Positions 62,863 to 64,000 of a DNA stretch of 64,000 nt are shown one piece after another (position 1 is the first letter of the stretch; each line of letters starts with the position of its first letter). This DNA is from SYFY01 sp041752315. Its GTDB lineage: Bacteria; Pseudomonadota; Gammaproteobacteria; Pseudomonadales; Azotimanducaceae. Location: assembly GCA_041752315.1 (NCBI GenBank), contig JBGSHJ010000025.1, positions 114,202 through 178,201 of the forward strand, in the 5' to 3' direction. The notes under the pieces were generated by a model. It made no database searches, was not told where the DNA came from, and saw only the letters and a program-made list of their open reading frames with translations. The position numbers and the translations under genes were made by a program.

Positions 62863-64000
62863 TCAGAGCACCTTGAGGTTGTTGTCAGGGTTTCGGTCGA
62901 TCAGCTTGAGCCAGGGATCGACAGCGACCCTGACGGGGCGGGACTTCGAGACCATCTTCACTTCGTTCCGTCCGGTCACGAGCCTGTGCCGCTCGACCAC
63001 CAGTGGTTTTGGCAGCACGTTGTCATGGGTATCCGGGTCGGCCTCGGGCAGAAGCGCAATATCCACCCATTGATCGAGCGGCGCTTCTGACTCCTGCCCC
63101 TGGCCATCGGCGACAAACTTCGCGGCGTCGATGATGATCGTGGTCAGTTGCCCGGCGTCGTTCTGTGTGACCCCTGCGTCGGTAACCTCCAGGTCATACA
63201 GCGTGATTCGTTCGAACAGGTCGGTGATGAGCGCCTGGGATGGTGCCGGTGCAATCGCACGAATTTCATCGAGCAGGTCCTGCGACGTCGGGAACGGCTG
63301 ACCCTTGAATGCAAACCGGACAAGAAAGTTTTTCAGCGCCTGATTGAGCGTGGCCTCGCCGATTTCGTTGCGCAGGGCGTACATGACCACCGATCCCTTG
63401 CGATAGTGCAGGTAGGGCTGGTTTTCGGTGAGCAGCAGAGGCAGTTCCTCGATCAGTTCGCCACCTCGAGAGCCGAGATAACTGTCCAGTTCGAACTTGA
63501 TGAAGCGGCGCATGTAATCGGTGCCGTATTCCTTCTCCATGACCATCAGCGCCGAATACTGGGCGAGGGTCTCGGACAGGACGGTCGCGCCCTGCTGGTT
63601 CGAACCAACGATCTGGTGCGCCCACCACTGGTGGCCGAATTCATGGGCCCCGACATAGGTGACATAGTCGATCTTCTCGGGATCACTCAGGTCGGCGATG
63701 AAGCCGAGGCCTTCGGACCAGGCGAAGGTGTTGGGATAGGACTGGGCGAAGCTGGCGTAGTCCGGGAACTCCACGATCCGCGCCTGCCGGAACTGGTAGG
63801 CGCTGAAGTTGGCCTGGAAATAGTCGAGCGACGCCGCCAAGCCGTCCAGCATACGTGGCACATTGCGATCGTGGGCGGGGTCGTGGAAGACCACCATCTC
63901 GACGCCGTTGTGCACCCGCGCCGTCCGCTCGTAGCGGGCCGACTGCACCGAGAAGAAGTTCAGCACCGGCGACTCGGTCACGAACCGGCTGGTGCGGCGG
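62863..64000 (-). CDS. M1-type zinc metallopeptidase (partial, cut by window edge)
   Basis: C-terminal 378 residues of a larger protein; the frame is still open at 64000. The zinc motif AHEFGHQWW and the downstream Glu helix LSETLAQYS define the M1 (gluzincin) aminopeptidase domain. The tail is a beta-rich domain (PVRVAVDPWLKLIDR). In other bacteria such domains are often fused behind ABC-2 type permease helices, which would lie beyond the window. Confidence 0.9.
   Translation of the reverse strand, partial: RRTSRFVTESPVLNFFSVQSARYERTARVHNGVEMVVFHDPAHDRNVPRMLDGLAASLDYFQANFSAYQFRQARIVEFPDYASFAQSYPNTFAWSEGLGFIADLSDPEKIDYVTYVGAHEFGHQWWAHQIVGSNQQGATVLSETLAQYSALMVMEKEYGTDYMRRFIKFELDSYLGSRGGELIEELPLLLTENQPYLHYRKGSVVMYALRNEIGEATLNQALKNFLVRFAFKGQPFPTSQDLLDEIRAIAPAPSQALITDLFERITLYDLEVTDAGVTQNDAGQLTTIIIDAAKFVADGQGQESEAPLDQWVDIALLPEADPDTHDNVLPKPLVVERHRLVTGRNEVKMVSKSRPVRVAVDPWLKLIDRNPDNNLKVL

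Overview
The window reads as a chromosomal segment of a GC-rich, free-living gammaproteobacterium. The evidence is conserved core gene order on the right: pepA-holC-valS divergent from lptFG, queA-tgt-yajC-secD-secF, and suhB divergent from trmJ. I cannot name the genus from sequence alone. A large accessory block on the left is devoted to oxidative and acyl-CoA metabolism of what is probably a hydrophobic (isoprenoid, sterol or fatty) substrate. That substrate is inferred from gene families, not seen directly.

Layout. 1-5.2 kb: a tiny membrane protein at the left edge, then an RND efflux pump with its lipoprotein adaptor. 5.2-14.5 kb: one tightly packed minus-strand block read P450, P450-like protein, P450, 3Fe-4S ferredoxin, three short-chain dehydrogenases, a polysaccharide-type flippase and a membrane-anchored PQQ-type sugar dehydrogenase, with several ATGA overlaps. 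14.6-18.9 kb: on the plus strand, a 7Fe-type ferredoxin, a cytochrome c/PQQ quinohemoprotein, a fourth P450 and a SnoaL-like protein. 18.9-32.1 kb: HMG-CoA synthase, type I IPP isomerase, an unknown protein, a response regulator plus SirB1-like pair, a remarkable array of five hairpins, a ketosynthase and thiolase pair, moaB, and a 1619-residue fused acyl-CoA carboxylase. 32.2-39.4 kb: TSUP transporter/LysR divergent pair, GST, hemH, an isolated hisHF pair, a quinone oxidoreductase and a DUF2855 protein. 39.5-45.9 kb: alpha/beta hydrolase, two overlapping acyl-CoA dehydrogenases, a fifth P450 and a class III aminotransferase. 46-64 kb: the conserved core genes, with a thiolase and tRNA-Leu(CAA), ending in a partial M1-type metallopeptidase.

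How it may fit together. Four intact P450s, two ferredoxins, three SDRs and two periplasmic-type PQQ-like dehydrogenases suggest stepwise oxidation of a lipid. The paired acyl-CoA dehydrogenases, thiolases, ketosynthase and fused carboxylase suggest acyl-CoA chain breakdown or building. HMG-CoA synthase with IPP isomerase points to a mevalonate-type route, but mevalonate kinase, HMG-CoA reductase and the decarboxylase are not in the window.

The most unusual items are a P450 homologue (11772-13076) whose haem-ligand cysteine is replaced by leucine, an SDR with Asn in place of the catalytic Lys, a carboxylase whose domains run CT-CT-BC-BCCP, a five-hairpin intergenic array (23448-23582), a 12-bp tandem repeat inside a signal peptide, and probable frameshifts in the flippase gene and at the left edge.
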